Below, in pieces: positions 1 through 8,242 of a DNA stretch of 64,000 bases. How positions within the stretch are numbered: the stretch's first letter is position 1; each line of letters starts with the position of its first letter. A program made the position numbers and the translations under genes. The stretch is from NCBI GenBank assembly GCA_016787565.1, contig JAEUUG010000006.1, positions 1 to 64,000 of the forward strand, given 5' to 3'. This stretch comes from Cyclobacteriaceae bacterium. GTDB taxonomy: Bacteria; Bacteroidota; Bacteroidia; Cytophagales; Cyclobacteriaceae. A model generated the notes under the pieces. That model did no database searches. It saw only the letters and a program-made list of their open reading frames with translations, and was not told the origin of the DNA.

Positions 1-21
1 CGTTGCCTATCTTTCAAGCAG

Positions 22-52
22 AAAAGCCTTCGCGAAATCGAAGGCTTTTTTT
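22..52 (+). terminator. Intrinsic terminator after the rRNA operon
   Basis: An 11-bp perfect stem, AAAAGCCTTCG (22-32) with CGAAGGCTTTT (39-49), has a 6-base loop and runs into a T tract ending at 52. It directly follows the presumed 5S rRNA end at the window start, so it probably ends the rRNA transcript. Confidence 0.8.
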
Positions 53-65
53 ATGCCCAAATAAG

Positions 66-131
66 CAGGCCCACCAGCGCTGATGGCCCGCCCTTTGGCG
101 GGAAACCTGGGAGAGTAAGTCGTTGCCTATC
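66..131 (+). rRNA. Truncated 5S rRNA, 3' half only (pseudo-5S)
   Basis: The segment contains, in 5S order, the helix III motif CCAGCGCTGATGG, a perfect helix-IV-like hairpin (cccgcc-cttt-ggcggg) and the loop E/helix V motif GGGAGAGTAAGTCGTTGCC. The last differs by one base from the form common in Bacteroidota 5S genes. No 5' half is present upstream; a terminator and unrelated sequence occupy that place. It looks like a duplicated 3' half of the 5S gene rather than a working gene. It could still be transcribed by read-through past the terminator at 22-52. Confidence 0.6.
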
Positions 132-227
132 TTTCAAGCAGGAGGTTTTGCTTTTTAATGGGTCGGAAAGTAACGCAGATTGGGTATTATCTATTAGTCA
201 CGTATCTTCAAGAAAAAATTCTGGTAC

Positions 228-2918
228 GTGAAGAGATTCCCTGTTATTATCATATCTTTTTTAATTCTTGCCGTTGCTTCATTTTATTTCTATTATTTTA
301 AAATCTTAAATAGAAACCCGGTTCAGTCTTGGGATTTAGTTCCTTCGGAAACAATACTTGTTTATGAGCAAAGCAGCTGCGAATCCTGCTTAAGTCAGGC
401 CAGGTCTTCCGTTATATTTCAGATCATTGAACGAGCATCGTTTTATTCGAAGCCGGTGGACTCACTACAGCAAATACGAGAATTGCTGCGCACAGGCGTT
501 AACATTGGATCGCTTATTTCTTTGCATGGAACAAAAAAAGATGAGTTCGATTTTGTTTTTTACAGACCACTGACTGGTGATATCTTGTCCAATCTGAAAA
601 TAATTATTCAGAAGGGAAAATCAGGGCGGGCTTTAAACTATTCTGAAAGGGAGTTCAACTCCATTAAAATTCAGGAGATCGCTTCAGGGAATACTATTTT
701 TTCATGGGTAATTATTGAGAATGTATGGGTTGGAAGTTTTACACCTTTTCTTATTGAAGATGTAATTCGCACCCATGAGTCTCATGGTGAAAGGTCGTTC
801 AAGTCGAATATAGCCGAGGTATATCAACTACCAAAAATGAAAAACGATGCTGGAAATCTATATCTCCACCTTCCTCATTTTTCAAAATGGGTTAGTTTGT
901 TTAGTGTTATCCCTCCATCGGAGATGTTCAATAAACTTGGGCAATCTGCTGTTCTTGATTTAAAAATTGAAGAAAATAGTTTTGTGCTTAATGGATTTAC
1001 TTCCGACAGTATTCATCAGTCAAACCAGACACTTGCACTTTTCAGCAAACAGAATCCTGAGCCGTTTAATCTGAAACAAATGATATCCAACAGGGCTGCA
1101 ATATTTGTGTCGTATGGGGTAAGTGATGGTGCTCGTCTCGGAGAGTCAATCACGCGCTATTCGAAAAATCAAAAACCCTTACATCAGGATTCTCTTGCCA
1201 AATATGCCTCTGGAAATTCAATTGATATCAGTAAGTTGTATGGCACCATAAAGGGCGAAGTCGGAGTAAGCTACCAGGAATCAAAAGGACAGACGTTGTC
1301 AAAAATCATGCTTATTCAAACGACAGATCATGAGGTATGGCTGAAATCGTTGAATACACTTTCTCTGAAATTCAGCATCGATACAATCTTTTTTGAAAAG
1401 TTTTCGGAATACGAAATTCGCGAGCTTCCGTTGTATCAGTTTCCGGAAAAACTTTTTTGGCCTTTAGTATCTGGTTTTAATACAACCTACTATACGACAG
1501 TAGGAGAAACCGTGCTGATGGCAGAAGACCTGGAGGAGCTAAAGCATTTTCTAGAGGATTTTGATAAGGAGGACACCTGGGGCAAGTCAGTTAACCAGAA
1601 TCATTTTTTAGAGTCTACCCTTTTGGAAGCCAATATCAGTGTATATATGAATACACCAAAATTATGGAACATCGTATCTGAATCTGTGCATCCACGGTGG
1701 AAGAAGTTTATTGAGGAAAATCAAACCTTATTACGGTCACTGCAAATGGGAGCCATTCAGTTTAGTCATCTGAATGAAAGTTTTTATACCAATATCTATT
1801 GGTCTAATGGAATATATACCGAGCGTAAAAAGAATAAAACCTCGCAAGAAAAGATAGCAACAAATTTTTCAGAAGCTATTCGCAAAGCAGTTGTTGTGCG
1901 GAGTCATGTGAGTAAAAGTGAGGAGATATTGGTACAAGACTCGGCTTATAACGTGAGTCTTGTTTCTGCTGACGGAAAAGTTTTATGGAAGATGCCGCTT
2001 GGCCAGCCAATAGTCGGAGAAGTGCATCAGGTTGACTTTTTTAAGAATGGAAAGCTTCAATTTCTTTTCATTACACCATCAGCACTGCACATTGTGGACA
2101 GACTAGGAAATTATGTTCCTCCCTATCCTATGAATCTGAAAATAAAAGATGCCCATTGGATAAGTGTAATTGACTACGACCACAGCAAGGCATATCGATT
2201 TCTGATTGCCAGTAAGACGGGTAAATTGTGGATGTACAATAAGGATGGAAGTAATCTTGAAGGATGGAAACCTAAAATTGTTGAAGGTAGTTTATTAGTT
2301 GCACCGCAACATCACCGTATTAGAGGTAAGGATTATATTCTGGCCATACGAAATGATGGATGGATTTACCTAATGAGCAGAAGAGGTGAGTTGGTGAAGA
2401 ATTTTCCGCTTAACCTGGAAACGAAATTGTCCGGAAGCTATTTTCTGGAAACAGGGAGATCGGTAGCGGATACCTATTTTGTGGTGGTATCGAAAGATGG
2501 CTACAAGATCAGGTTTAACCTAGAAGGAAAAATTCTAAGCCGGGAAACATTGATTAAAACTGCGATCGATGCTCAATTTTCATTGATGGTCGAACGAAAC
2601 AAAAAATCGTATTTGATCCTACGGCAGGAAAGCAAACAACTTTCTTTATTCGATGAATCGGGTAAAGAAATATTAAAAAATGATTTTGTTGGATTGAATC
2701 CCGTGGAGATCAACTACTACGATTTTGGCGCGGGCAAAGTTTATATAACCATAACTGATTTGGCTCAGGAACTTTCGTTTTTTTACGATGGCCAGGGTAA
2801 GCTATTAACCTCACCGCCAGTTGAAAGTAGTTGGATTGATGTGCGGTCTGGAGAGACTGAAAGGCTCAAGGTTTTTAGTGTAGATCAGGGCACATTATCG
2901 ACACAACTATGGCCATAA
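228..2918 (+). CDS. Membrane-anchored protein with C-terminal propeller-like repeats, unknown function
   Basis: I do not recognise a named family for this 896-residue protein. It starts at a GTG; no in-frame ATG lies upstream. Residues about 5-25 form one hydrophobic segment that should anchor it with the rest outside the cytoplasm. The first 560 residues resemble Bacteroidota proteins opening with a W-D-L-V-P-x-x-T-I-L-V-Y-E type motif, and two cysteines follow at about residues 51-54. From about residue 575 on, strand-rich repeats with D-G or K-D-G turns (for example GKVLWKMPLGQPIVGE, GKLWMYNKDGSNLEGW, GWIYLMSRRGELVKNF) look like a PQQ/WD-type beta-propeller. The barrel gene at 2974 follows 55 bp later and may be co-transcribed. 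The propeller call is inference from repeat periodicity. Confidence 0.6.
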   Translation: MKRFPVIIISFLILAVASFYFYYFKILNRNPVQSWDLVPSETILVYEQSSCESCLSQARSSVIFQIIERASFYSKPVDSLQQIRELLRTGVNIGSLISLHGTKKDEFDFVFYRPLTGDILSNLKIIIQKGKSGRALNYSEREFNSIKIQEIASGNTIFSWVIIENVWVGSFTPFLIEDVIRTHESHGERSFKSNIAEVYQLPKMKNDAGNLYLHLPHFSKWVSLFSVIPPSEMFNKLGQSAVLDLKIEENSFVLNGFTSDSIHQSNQTLALFSKQNPEPFNLKQMISNRAAIFVSYGVSDGARLGESITRYSKNQKPLHQDSLAKYASGNSIDISKLYGTIKGEVGVSYQESKGQTLSKIMLIQTTDHEVWLKSLNTLSLKFSIDTIFFEKFSEYEIRELPLYQFPEKLFWPLVSGFNTTYYTTVGETVLMAEDLEELKHFLEDFDKEDTWGKSVNQNHFLESTLLEANISVYMNTPKLWNIVSESVHPRWKKFIEENQTLLRSLQMGAIQFSHLNESFYTNIYWSNGIYTERKKNKTSQEKIATNFSEAIRKAVVVRSHVSKSEEILVQDSAYNVSLVSADGKVLWKMPLGQPIVGEVHQVDFFKNGKLQFLFITPSALHIVDRLGNYVPPYPMNLKIKDAHWISVIDYDHSKAYRFLIASKTGKLWMYNKDGSNLEGWKPKIVEGSLLVAPQHHRIRGKDYILAIRNDGWIYLMSRRGELVKNFPLNLETKLSGSYFLETGRSVADTYFVVVSKDGYKIRFNLEGKILSRETLIKTAIDAQFSLMVERNKKSYLILRQESKQLSLFDESGKEILKNDFVGLNPVEINYYDFGAGKVYITITDLAQELSFFYDGQGKLLTSPPVESSWIDVRSGETERLKVFSVDQGTLSTQLWP

Positions 2919-2973
2919 CGTAGGTTACTTTTAAATTCACAAAGTATTAACGAAGAATAAAATCAGAAATGTC

Positions 2974-3801
2974 ATGAAAAGAATTACTTTATCTTCTTTC
3001 ATTATCATGTTTTCAGTTTTTGCGTTTAGCGCGCTGGCTCAGGTACAAATCCATATCGGTGCAACATCGGCTTACAATGCAACATTTGTTCTGGATAAAG
3101 GGTTGTCTGACGATCCGCGGTACAATGCAAAGATGACCTACAATATAGCCCCAATCGGTTTTAATTTTGGAGTGGACTTCACAAAATCATTTGGTCTTTC
3201 GCTTGAATCAATTCTTTCTAAGCAGGGTCAGATTTATGAAGTCATCAATGCAGCAGAGCAAGTTGCCGGTGAACGAAAAATTGACTTGAGTTATGTTAAT
3301 CTGCCTTTATTATTGCGTTTCATGGGTAGCGGAAACGGAGCAGCCAGAGCTAATTTTAATATTGGTCCGCAACTATCATTTTTAACGCAAGCTTCTGAGA
3401 CATTGCAGTTTCAGGCTGGTGACTATACCATACCGGATGATCCGGACTGGGTGCTTCCGGAGGGAGCAACGAATAATGGAGATGGTACTTATAATATTCC
3501 GACAGGTCAGGAAGTTCCACAGGAAATCTATTCCAAAGCGGCAAATAATTTTAAGAACACTGAGTTTCAGATTGCGGCTGCTTTTGGTTTGGATATCGAT
3601 CTTACCAAACATCTTTATCTGACAACTCAAATCCGCGCCAACTATAGTTTGACGGACATGAAGAATGGTGATGCATGGGAGACGATCATCAGCGGAAAAC
3701 CACAGGATATCCTGAGTCAGCGAGCAAACTTATTGGTTGGTTTTCAACTTGGGTTACACTACATGTTTGGTACAACGCGATCATTTAAATTCAAGAAATA
3801 G
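2974..3801 (+). CDS. Outer-membrane beta-barrel protein (PorT/OMP_b-brl type)
   Basis: This 275-residue protein begins with a clear Sec signal peptide (MKRITLSSFIIMFSVFAFSALA, cleavage likely before QVQ). The mature part alternates polar and hydrophobic residues in strands typical of Bacteroidota small outer-membrane barrels. Visible features are GVDFTKSFGLSLES, DLSYVNLPLLLRF and, near the end, LLVGFQLGLHYMFG; the segment YVNLPLLLR is characteristic of the OMP_b-brl family. It is therefore predicted to sit in the outer membrane, with unknown ligand. It lies 55 bp after the propeller protein and converges with the L,D-transpeptidase gene 11 bp away. Confidence 0.75.
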   Translation: MKRITLSSFIIMFSVFAFSALAQVQIHIGATSAYNATFVLDKGLSDDPRYNAKMTYNIAPIGFNFGVDFTKSFGLSLESILSKQGQIYEVINAAEQVAGERKIDLSYVNLPLLLRFMGSGNGAARANFNIGPQLSFLTQASETLQFQAGDYTIPDDPDWVLPEGATNNGDGTYNIPTGQEVPQEIYSKAANNFKNTEFQIAAAFGLDIDLTKHLYLTTQIRANYSLTDMKNGDAWETIISGKPQDILSQRANLLVGFQLGLHYMFGTTRSFKFKK

Positions 3802-3812
3802 ACGTTCGCATT

Positions 3813-4544
3813 TTAAAATGAATAGGTTCCTTGTGCGGTCGTCTTTACAGATCTTAGTTTTTTAGTTTTTTCAAAATCCTGGTAGATCGGCTCCAGATTT
3901 TCCCAGAATTTTATCAAAGACGGGGTAGCGTTGAACTCTTTTTTAAGAGAGCTCAATTCTGCCCCGTTTAATTTAGCGGGAAAAATATGAACCGGAATTT
4001 TTTGTTGCCCGTTATTCGTGGCTTCAACAGCCAACACATAGAGCTCTTTGATTTTATCATCGGTAATCGGAATGCAGCCAATGGTGACACAATTGCCATG
4101 GATGTAAATGGCGCTACCCGGACGTTTCGAATCGCTGAGAATTTTATCTGAAGCATTTGGATAATTGATGCCGAGCGATAAATAGAAATTACTTACCGGA
4201 TTAAAATGGTTGATATGGTATACCCCCTCAGGAATTTGAAGATCACCTTCCTTTCGTTTCGGGCCCAGACTTCCTGATGTAGAACAAAAGTCATAGGTAT
4301 GAAGAAGAGCATATGTATCTTTTTCTTTTTCCCTGACCCACACTTCCAGCTTTTTTTCTTTTTTGAAAGCGCGAATGAACAGGTAAAAACCAGTAAAGGA
4401 AATATTGCGATCGGAGAAGTATTTTTTTACATCGGTTTCTTTTTCAGCGTAGGCTGACTTTACCCGGGTGTGCTGAAGCTGACTTTTTTTAAAAGGGGTT
4501 TGTTGTACGCTCATGATTAGAAAAAGGAATGTCAGAAATTTCAT
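3813..4544 (-). CDS. L,D-transpeptidase, YafK/YkuD-like
   Basis: The 243-residue protein carries the YkuD signature with His149 and Cys157 in IHGNCVTIGCIPIT, followed by an acidic helix (DDKIKELY) as in YafK-type enzymes. Upstream are the family's usual GDLQIPEGVY and SLGINYPNASD segments. The family cross-links or trims peptidoglycan, or attaches proteins to it, using the Cys as nucleophile in the periplasm. The first 12 residues are hydrophobic and may act as a short export signal. The start lies 9 bp after the dnaE2 stop on the same strand, so it may be the last gene of the mutagenesis operon, although the role seems unrelated. Confidence 0.82.
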   Translation of the reverse strand: MKFLTFLFLIMSVQQTPFKKSQLQHTRVKSAYAEKETDVKKYFSDRNISFTGFYLFIRAFKKEKKLEVWVREKEKDTYALLHTYDFCSTSGSLGPKRKEGDLQIPEGVYHINHFNPVSNFYLSLGINYPNASDKILSDSKRPGSAIYIHGNCVTIGCIPITDDKIKELYVLAVEATNNGQQKIPVHIFPAKLNGAELSSLKKEFNATPSLIKFWENLEPIYQDFEKTKKLRSVKTTAQGTYSF

Positions 4545-4553
4545 ACCGTAAAG

Positions 4554-7500
4554 TTAAAATGTATGAGCATGTTGAGGTTCAATATTTTCACGTAATGAAT
4601 CATCCATCTTCTTATGGATCATGGGTATTTTATCCATGAATGTTACTTCAATCATCGCTATGCCAAAATCTTCTACCACTTTCCCCTTCATAAAATAAAA
4701 GCCTCTTCCCCGAAAGGGGAAATTCCGTGCAATGTCTGGAAAGTGTACCGTATCAAAGACTTGGCCAAGCTGATCATAGAACGTGCCAAAATACATCGGT
4801 TCACCTTTTAGTGTACTGGTGGGCTTTGTGGTGACAACATAACCCAGAATCGAAATGTGGTTACTAACTTTTTTTGTCAGATCCCTTGCGAGCGTATCAC
4901 CATAGTCGGGAGAAGAAACAAGTTCAAAGGGATTGCACAGCGGGAAACCCAGTAGTTCAATTTCATCAAAGGCATCTTCAATTTGATTTCGCTGTAGTTC
5001 CGGGAGTGGATATTCTTTTGGTTCTGTATCAAATAAATCAGATGTTTGGCGGATACGGGATTTCGAATGACTAAAAAACAACATGGCTTCCCAGAGTAAA
5101 TGTTGCTTTGACTTATTCGTAAAACGAAAGGCCCCGATGCGAATGAGAATTCTAACCTGTTCAAGCCCAAGGGTAATCCTTCGCATAAAATTATCCAGAC
5201 TTTTGTACAATCCATTTCGTTCCCGTTCATCAGCAAGTTGGCGGGCTACCGTGGTTTCCAAACTCTTGAGGTGAATAAATCCGATGTAAATCGTATTGCT
5301 GTAAATGGTGGTGAGGTAATTACTTTGATTGATACAAGGCGCTTCAATGGTTGCTCCATTCATGCGCGCTTCATGAAAGTAAAATTCTGTTTTATAAAAG
5401 CCACCGAAATTATTGATGACACCAACCATAAACTCAAGGGGATAGTGTGCTTTGAGATAGAGACTTTGGTAACTTTCTACCGCATAACTGGCCGAATGCC
5501 CTTTTGCAAAAGAGTAGCCTGCAAAACTTTCGATCTCATACCAAACCCGATCGGTTATGCGCTGTTCGTATCCCATCGCTTTACAATTCCGGAAGAACTT
5601 TTCTTCTACGCGCTTAAATTCTTCGCGCGAACGATATTTACCCGACATGCCCCTGCGCAACACATCGGCTTCGGTGAGGGTCAGCTTTCCGAAATGATGG
5701 GCCACTTTAATCACGTCTTCCTGGTAGACCATCACACCATAGGTCTCCTTCATTAATTCATCCATGACGGGATGAATCGCTTCGTAAGAGCCGCCATTGC
5801 GAACGGCATGAAAGCGTTCGATGTAGGCTCGCATCATACCCGACCGCGCAACGCCCGGGCGAATGATCGAACTGGCTGCTACCAGTGTGAGGTAATCTTC
5901 ACAGCGCAGTTTGCCCAGTAGCATGCGCATCGCGGGTGACTCAACATAGAAACAGCCCATCGCCTTACTGTTGCGCATCAGGTCTTTTATCTTTTCATCT
6001 TTCTTGAAATCGTTAAAGCGATGTATGTCAACCTCAACTCCGCGATTGCGCTTGATGTGCCTGACGGTTTCTTTCAAATGACCGAGTCCCCGCTGACTTA
6101 ATATATCAAACTTGAAAACACCAAGGTCTTCGGCATTATGCATTTCGAAATGAGAAACTGGATATCCTTTCGGAGGGAACTCAGTGATCGTATAAGCATA
6201 AATCGGTTCTTCTGTTATGAGCACACCGCCAGCATGAATGGATATATTCGCGGGCAAATCTTTCATTAATTCAGCGTACTTAAAAATTAATGTTGTGATG
6301 TGGTCGCGGTGTTGATGCCGTTTTGGGTCTTCCACCAACGAATCGATTTCATCTTTTGGTAATCCAAAAACTTTTCCAAGTTCGCGTATAACCGAGCGCT
6401 TTTGATAGGTTACGTGGGTGCCGAGCAAACACACATGATCATATCCATACGTGGAAAAAAAGTAATCGTATACCGCATCCCGGTTGTCCCACGAAAAATC
6501 AATATCAAAATCAGGAGGAGAAGTACGTTCTTCATTCAGGAAGCGTTCAAAATACAGATCAAGTTCAATCGGATCGACATTGGTAATGCCGAGACAAAAA
6601 GCCACTACGCTGTTGGCACCACTTCCACGGCCCACATAGTCAAATCCATTTTCTTTGGCGAAGACAATCAGGTTATAGGCAATCAGGTAATAGGCACAGA
6701 ATTTTTTACGTTTAATGATATTGAGCTCACGCTCCAGCCGCTCACGTAAATCAGGGTTGCTTACATCATAGCGCTGCTGAAATCCTTCCCAGGCTTTGGT
6801 TACCAGAAAATCCCAATCGCTTTCTTCACTTCCGGTAATGCATGTTTTATTTTTATCCTCACCAAGGTTAAAGTCAACAGAACACTGATCCAGCAGTTGT
6901 TTTGTGTTTTGAATAATCTCCGGGTATTGCTGGTAGTATTTTGCCAGTTCTTTTTCCGGCATCATGATTTCTTCCGGCTGTGCCTGCTGATGGATAGACA
7001 GTTTACTTAAAAGCGTGTTGTTGTCGATAGCCCGAAGGAGGCGATGAATATTGAAATCAATTTTAGTAGCGAATGTAACCGGATGCAGAATAACAAATTT
7101 ATTCTTGTGCTGTGGAAAGGGAGAATAGAACCTGAACTGATTCAGTTGATGCTTTTGTACACCGATGAATTCATTTGAACGCAACAGTTCCGGTTCAATT
7201 TTGCCAAACGGGTAGATAATAAAAACATCCTCAAGCTCAGGAGCACGTGTGGGTAATGATTTCCCTTCTGCGTTATGGTGTGATAGAACGCGGTTAAGCT
7301 TTTCGAATCCAGTATTATTTTTTGCAATGGCAATGTAAAGTAGTTCGTGTTCGCGCCTGCATTCAACCCCCACAGCAATTGTTAGCTCGTGCTGATCTTT
7401 TCGTTCGGCACACAAGCGCAGCATCTCGATGTATGAGGCTGTAGTATTGATTTCGGTCAGTACCAGTTTATGAACACCGCACCGCTGCGCTTCCTCAAAA

Positions 7501-7562
7501 AGCGTTTGCACTTTAAGTGTGCCGTATTTAAAACTGAAGGCCGTGTGACAGTTGAGAAACAT
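4554..7562 (-). CDS. dnaE2: Error-prone DNA polymerase III alpha subunit, DnaE2-type
   Basis: At 1002 residues this is much shorter than a replicative DnaE (about 1150-1400) and matches the accessory polymerases used in damage-induced mutagenesis. The palm motif PDFDIDFSW, with the catalytic aspartates, is near residue 350. Other family motifs are YVGRGSGANSVVAFCLGIT, AGGVLITEEPI and GMSGKYRSREEF. The N-terminal PHP domain is degenerate: where metal-binding forms read HxH it reads NCH (residues 4-6), and T-D-H is replaced by TEI, so proofreading by PHP is unlikely. A C-terminal OB-like segment (ILGYVVTTKPTSTLKGE) is present. The gene follows the LigT-like gene by about 70 bp and sits in one operon with dinB. 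It may be regulated by the LexA-like protein encoded at 9884. Confidence 0.88.
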   Translation of the reverse strand: MFLNCHTAFSFKYGTLKVQTLFEEAQRCGVHKLVLTEINTTASYIEMLRLCAERKDQHELTIAVGVECRREHELLYIAIAKNNTGFEKLNRVLSHHNAEGKSLPTRAPELEDVFIIYPFGKIEPELLRSNEFIGVQKHQLNQFRFYSPFPQHKNKFVILHPVTFATKIDFNIHRLLRAIDNNTLLSKLSIHQQAQPEEIMMPEKELAKYYQQYPEIIQNTKQLLDQCSVDFNLGEDKNKTCITGSEESDWDFLVTKAWEGFQQRYDVSNPDLRERLERELNIIKRKKFCAYYLIAYNLIVFAKENGFDYVGRGSGANSVVAFCLGITNVDPIELDLYFERFLNEERTSPPDFDIDFSWDNRDAVYDYFFSTYGYDHVCLLGTHVTYQKRSVIRELGKVFGLPKDEIDSLVEDPKRHQHRDHITTLIFKYAELMKDLPANISIHAGGVLITEEPIYAYTITEFPPKGYPVSHFEMHNAEDLGVFKFDILSQRGLGHLKETVRHIKRNRGVEVDIHRFNDFKKDEKIKDLMRNSKAMGCFYVESPAMRMLLGKLRCEDYLTLVAASSIIRPGVARSGMMRAYIERFHAVRNGGSYEAIHPVMDELMKETYGVMVYQEDVIKVAHHFGKLTLTEADVLRRGMSGKYRSREEFKRVEEKFFRNCKAMGYEQRITDRVWYEIESFAGYSFAKGHSASYAVESYQSLYLKAHYPLEFMVGVINNFGGFYKTEFYFHEARMNGATIEAPCINQSNYLTTIYSNTIYIGFIHLKSLETTVARQLADERERNGLYKSLDNFMRRITLGLEQVRILIRIGAFRFTNKSKQHLLWEAMLFFSHSKSRIRQTSDLFDTEPKEYPLPELQRNQIEDAFDEIELLGFPLCNPFELVSSPDYGDTLARDLTKKVSNHISILGYVVTTKPTSTLKGEPMYFGTFYDQLGQVFDTVHFPDIARNFPFRGRGFYFMKGKVVEDFGIAMIEVTFMDKIPMIHKKMDDSLRENIEPQHAHTF

Positions 7563-7634
7563 AGTAAATGCAGATTGCAGGTCACGGGCTATTGATTTTA
7601 CTGATCCGTATTTTTGCTGACTTCAGATCACGAG

Positions 7635-8174
7635 CTACTCCCCAAACGGAATCTCTTTGTAGCGTTCCCATTTATTTCCTGCTCTTCGAAGTACCGTTAT
7701 CCGGTCGCACAGAAAATGCTGGTTGCCATAGTTTAGCCCTTTCAGGTAGGGCCAGCATTTCAGAAAATCATCGGACGATAAATTTTTGGCAATCGTAATG
7801 TTGGGTGTAAAGTCCGGGTCTTCTTTAATGATTTTTTCGAAAATATCGCGGATGGGATATTTGTTCACGATGTCCATGTAAATGGTACGCTTCGAACCGT
7901 TATAGAAAACACCAAAGTCTTTCAGAAAAACATTAAAGGGCCGGAATTCGGCAGCCTTTTCTTCTACAAAGCGAATCATGTCTTCGGCATGCTCATCGGC
8001 ATATTTGAAAAGCGATATGTGCGCATTGAACTTCTGATCTTCGAACGGATGACCAATCAGGTAATGCACATCATCTTTGAGCACCGATACATCGCTGGCA
8101 ATATGGCGGGCGGGTGCAAGCATAAAGAATAGTTCCTGTACCGGGTTTTGAATTTTAATCGCTGATGGTTTCAT
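7635..8174 (-). CDS. 2'-5' RNA ligase / 2H phosphoesterase superfamily protein (LigT-like), second motif altered
   Basis: The 179-residue product has the 2H-superfamily layout. The first motif is intact (AHISLF, His52 and Ser54). The second motif reads PNITIAK with Asn125 in the place of the second catalytic His, so normal cyclic-phosphodiesterase chemistry may be lost. The chosen start is the ATG at 8174, preceded by an AGGAAAA sequence. A longer frame reaches 8240 but begins with TTG and adds an unlikely 22-residue leader. The gene is sandwiched between dinB (stop at 8243) and dnaE2, which suggests a role linked to translesion synthesis or its RNA by-products. That link is inference from position only. 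Confidence 0.72.
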   Translation of the reverse strand: MKPSAIKIQNPVQELFFMLAPARHIASDVSVLKDDVHYLIGHPFEDQKFNAHISLFKYADEHAEDMIRFVEEKAAEFRPFNVFLKDFGVFYNGSKRTIYMDIVNKYPIRDIFEKIIKEDPDFTPNITIAKNLSSDDFLKCWPYLKGLNYGNQHFLCDRITVLRRAGNKWERYKEIPFGE

Positions 8175-8242
8175 AATTCTTTTCCTGTTTTGTTGGTACG
8201 AACGTAGCATCATCTTTTGACAATTTGTGTCATTTACCAATT

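Larger units (their letters stand above)
1..141 (+). repeat. Direct repeat flanking the 5S rRNA tail
   Basis: The 21-base string cgttgcctatctttcaagcag occurs at 1-21 and again, identical, at 121-141. The first bases (cgttgcc) are the usual 3' end of a Bacteroidota 5S rRNA and the rest is the downstream flank. The unit was therefore duplicated together with its flank. The first copy is cut by the window edge, so the repeat may extend upstream. After each copy the sequence diverges completely. Confidence 0.7.

Noticed and set aside
5238..5756. 172-codon open frame on the plus strand inside dnaE2
   Set aside because: It lies entirely antisense to a clearly coding gene, and its translation has no recognisable domain.
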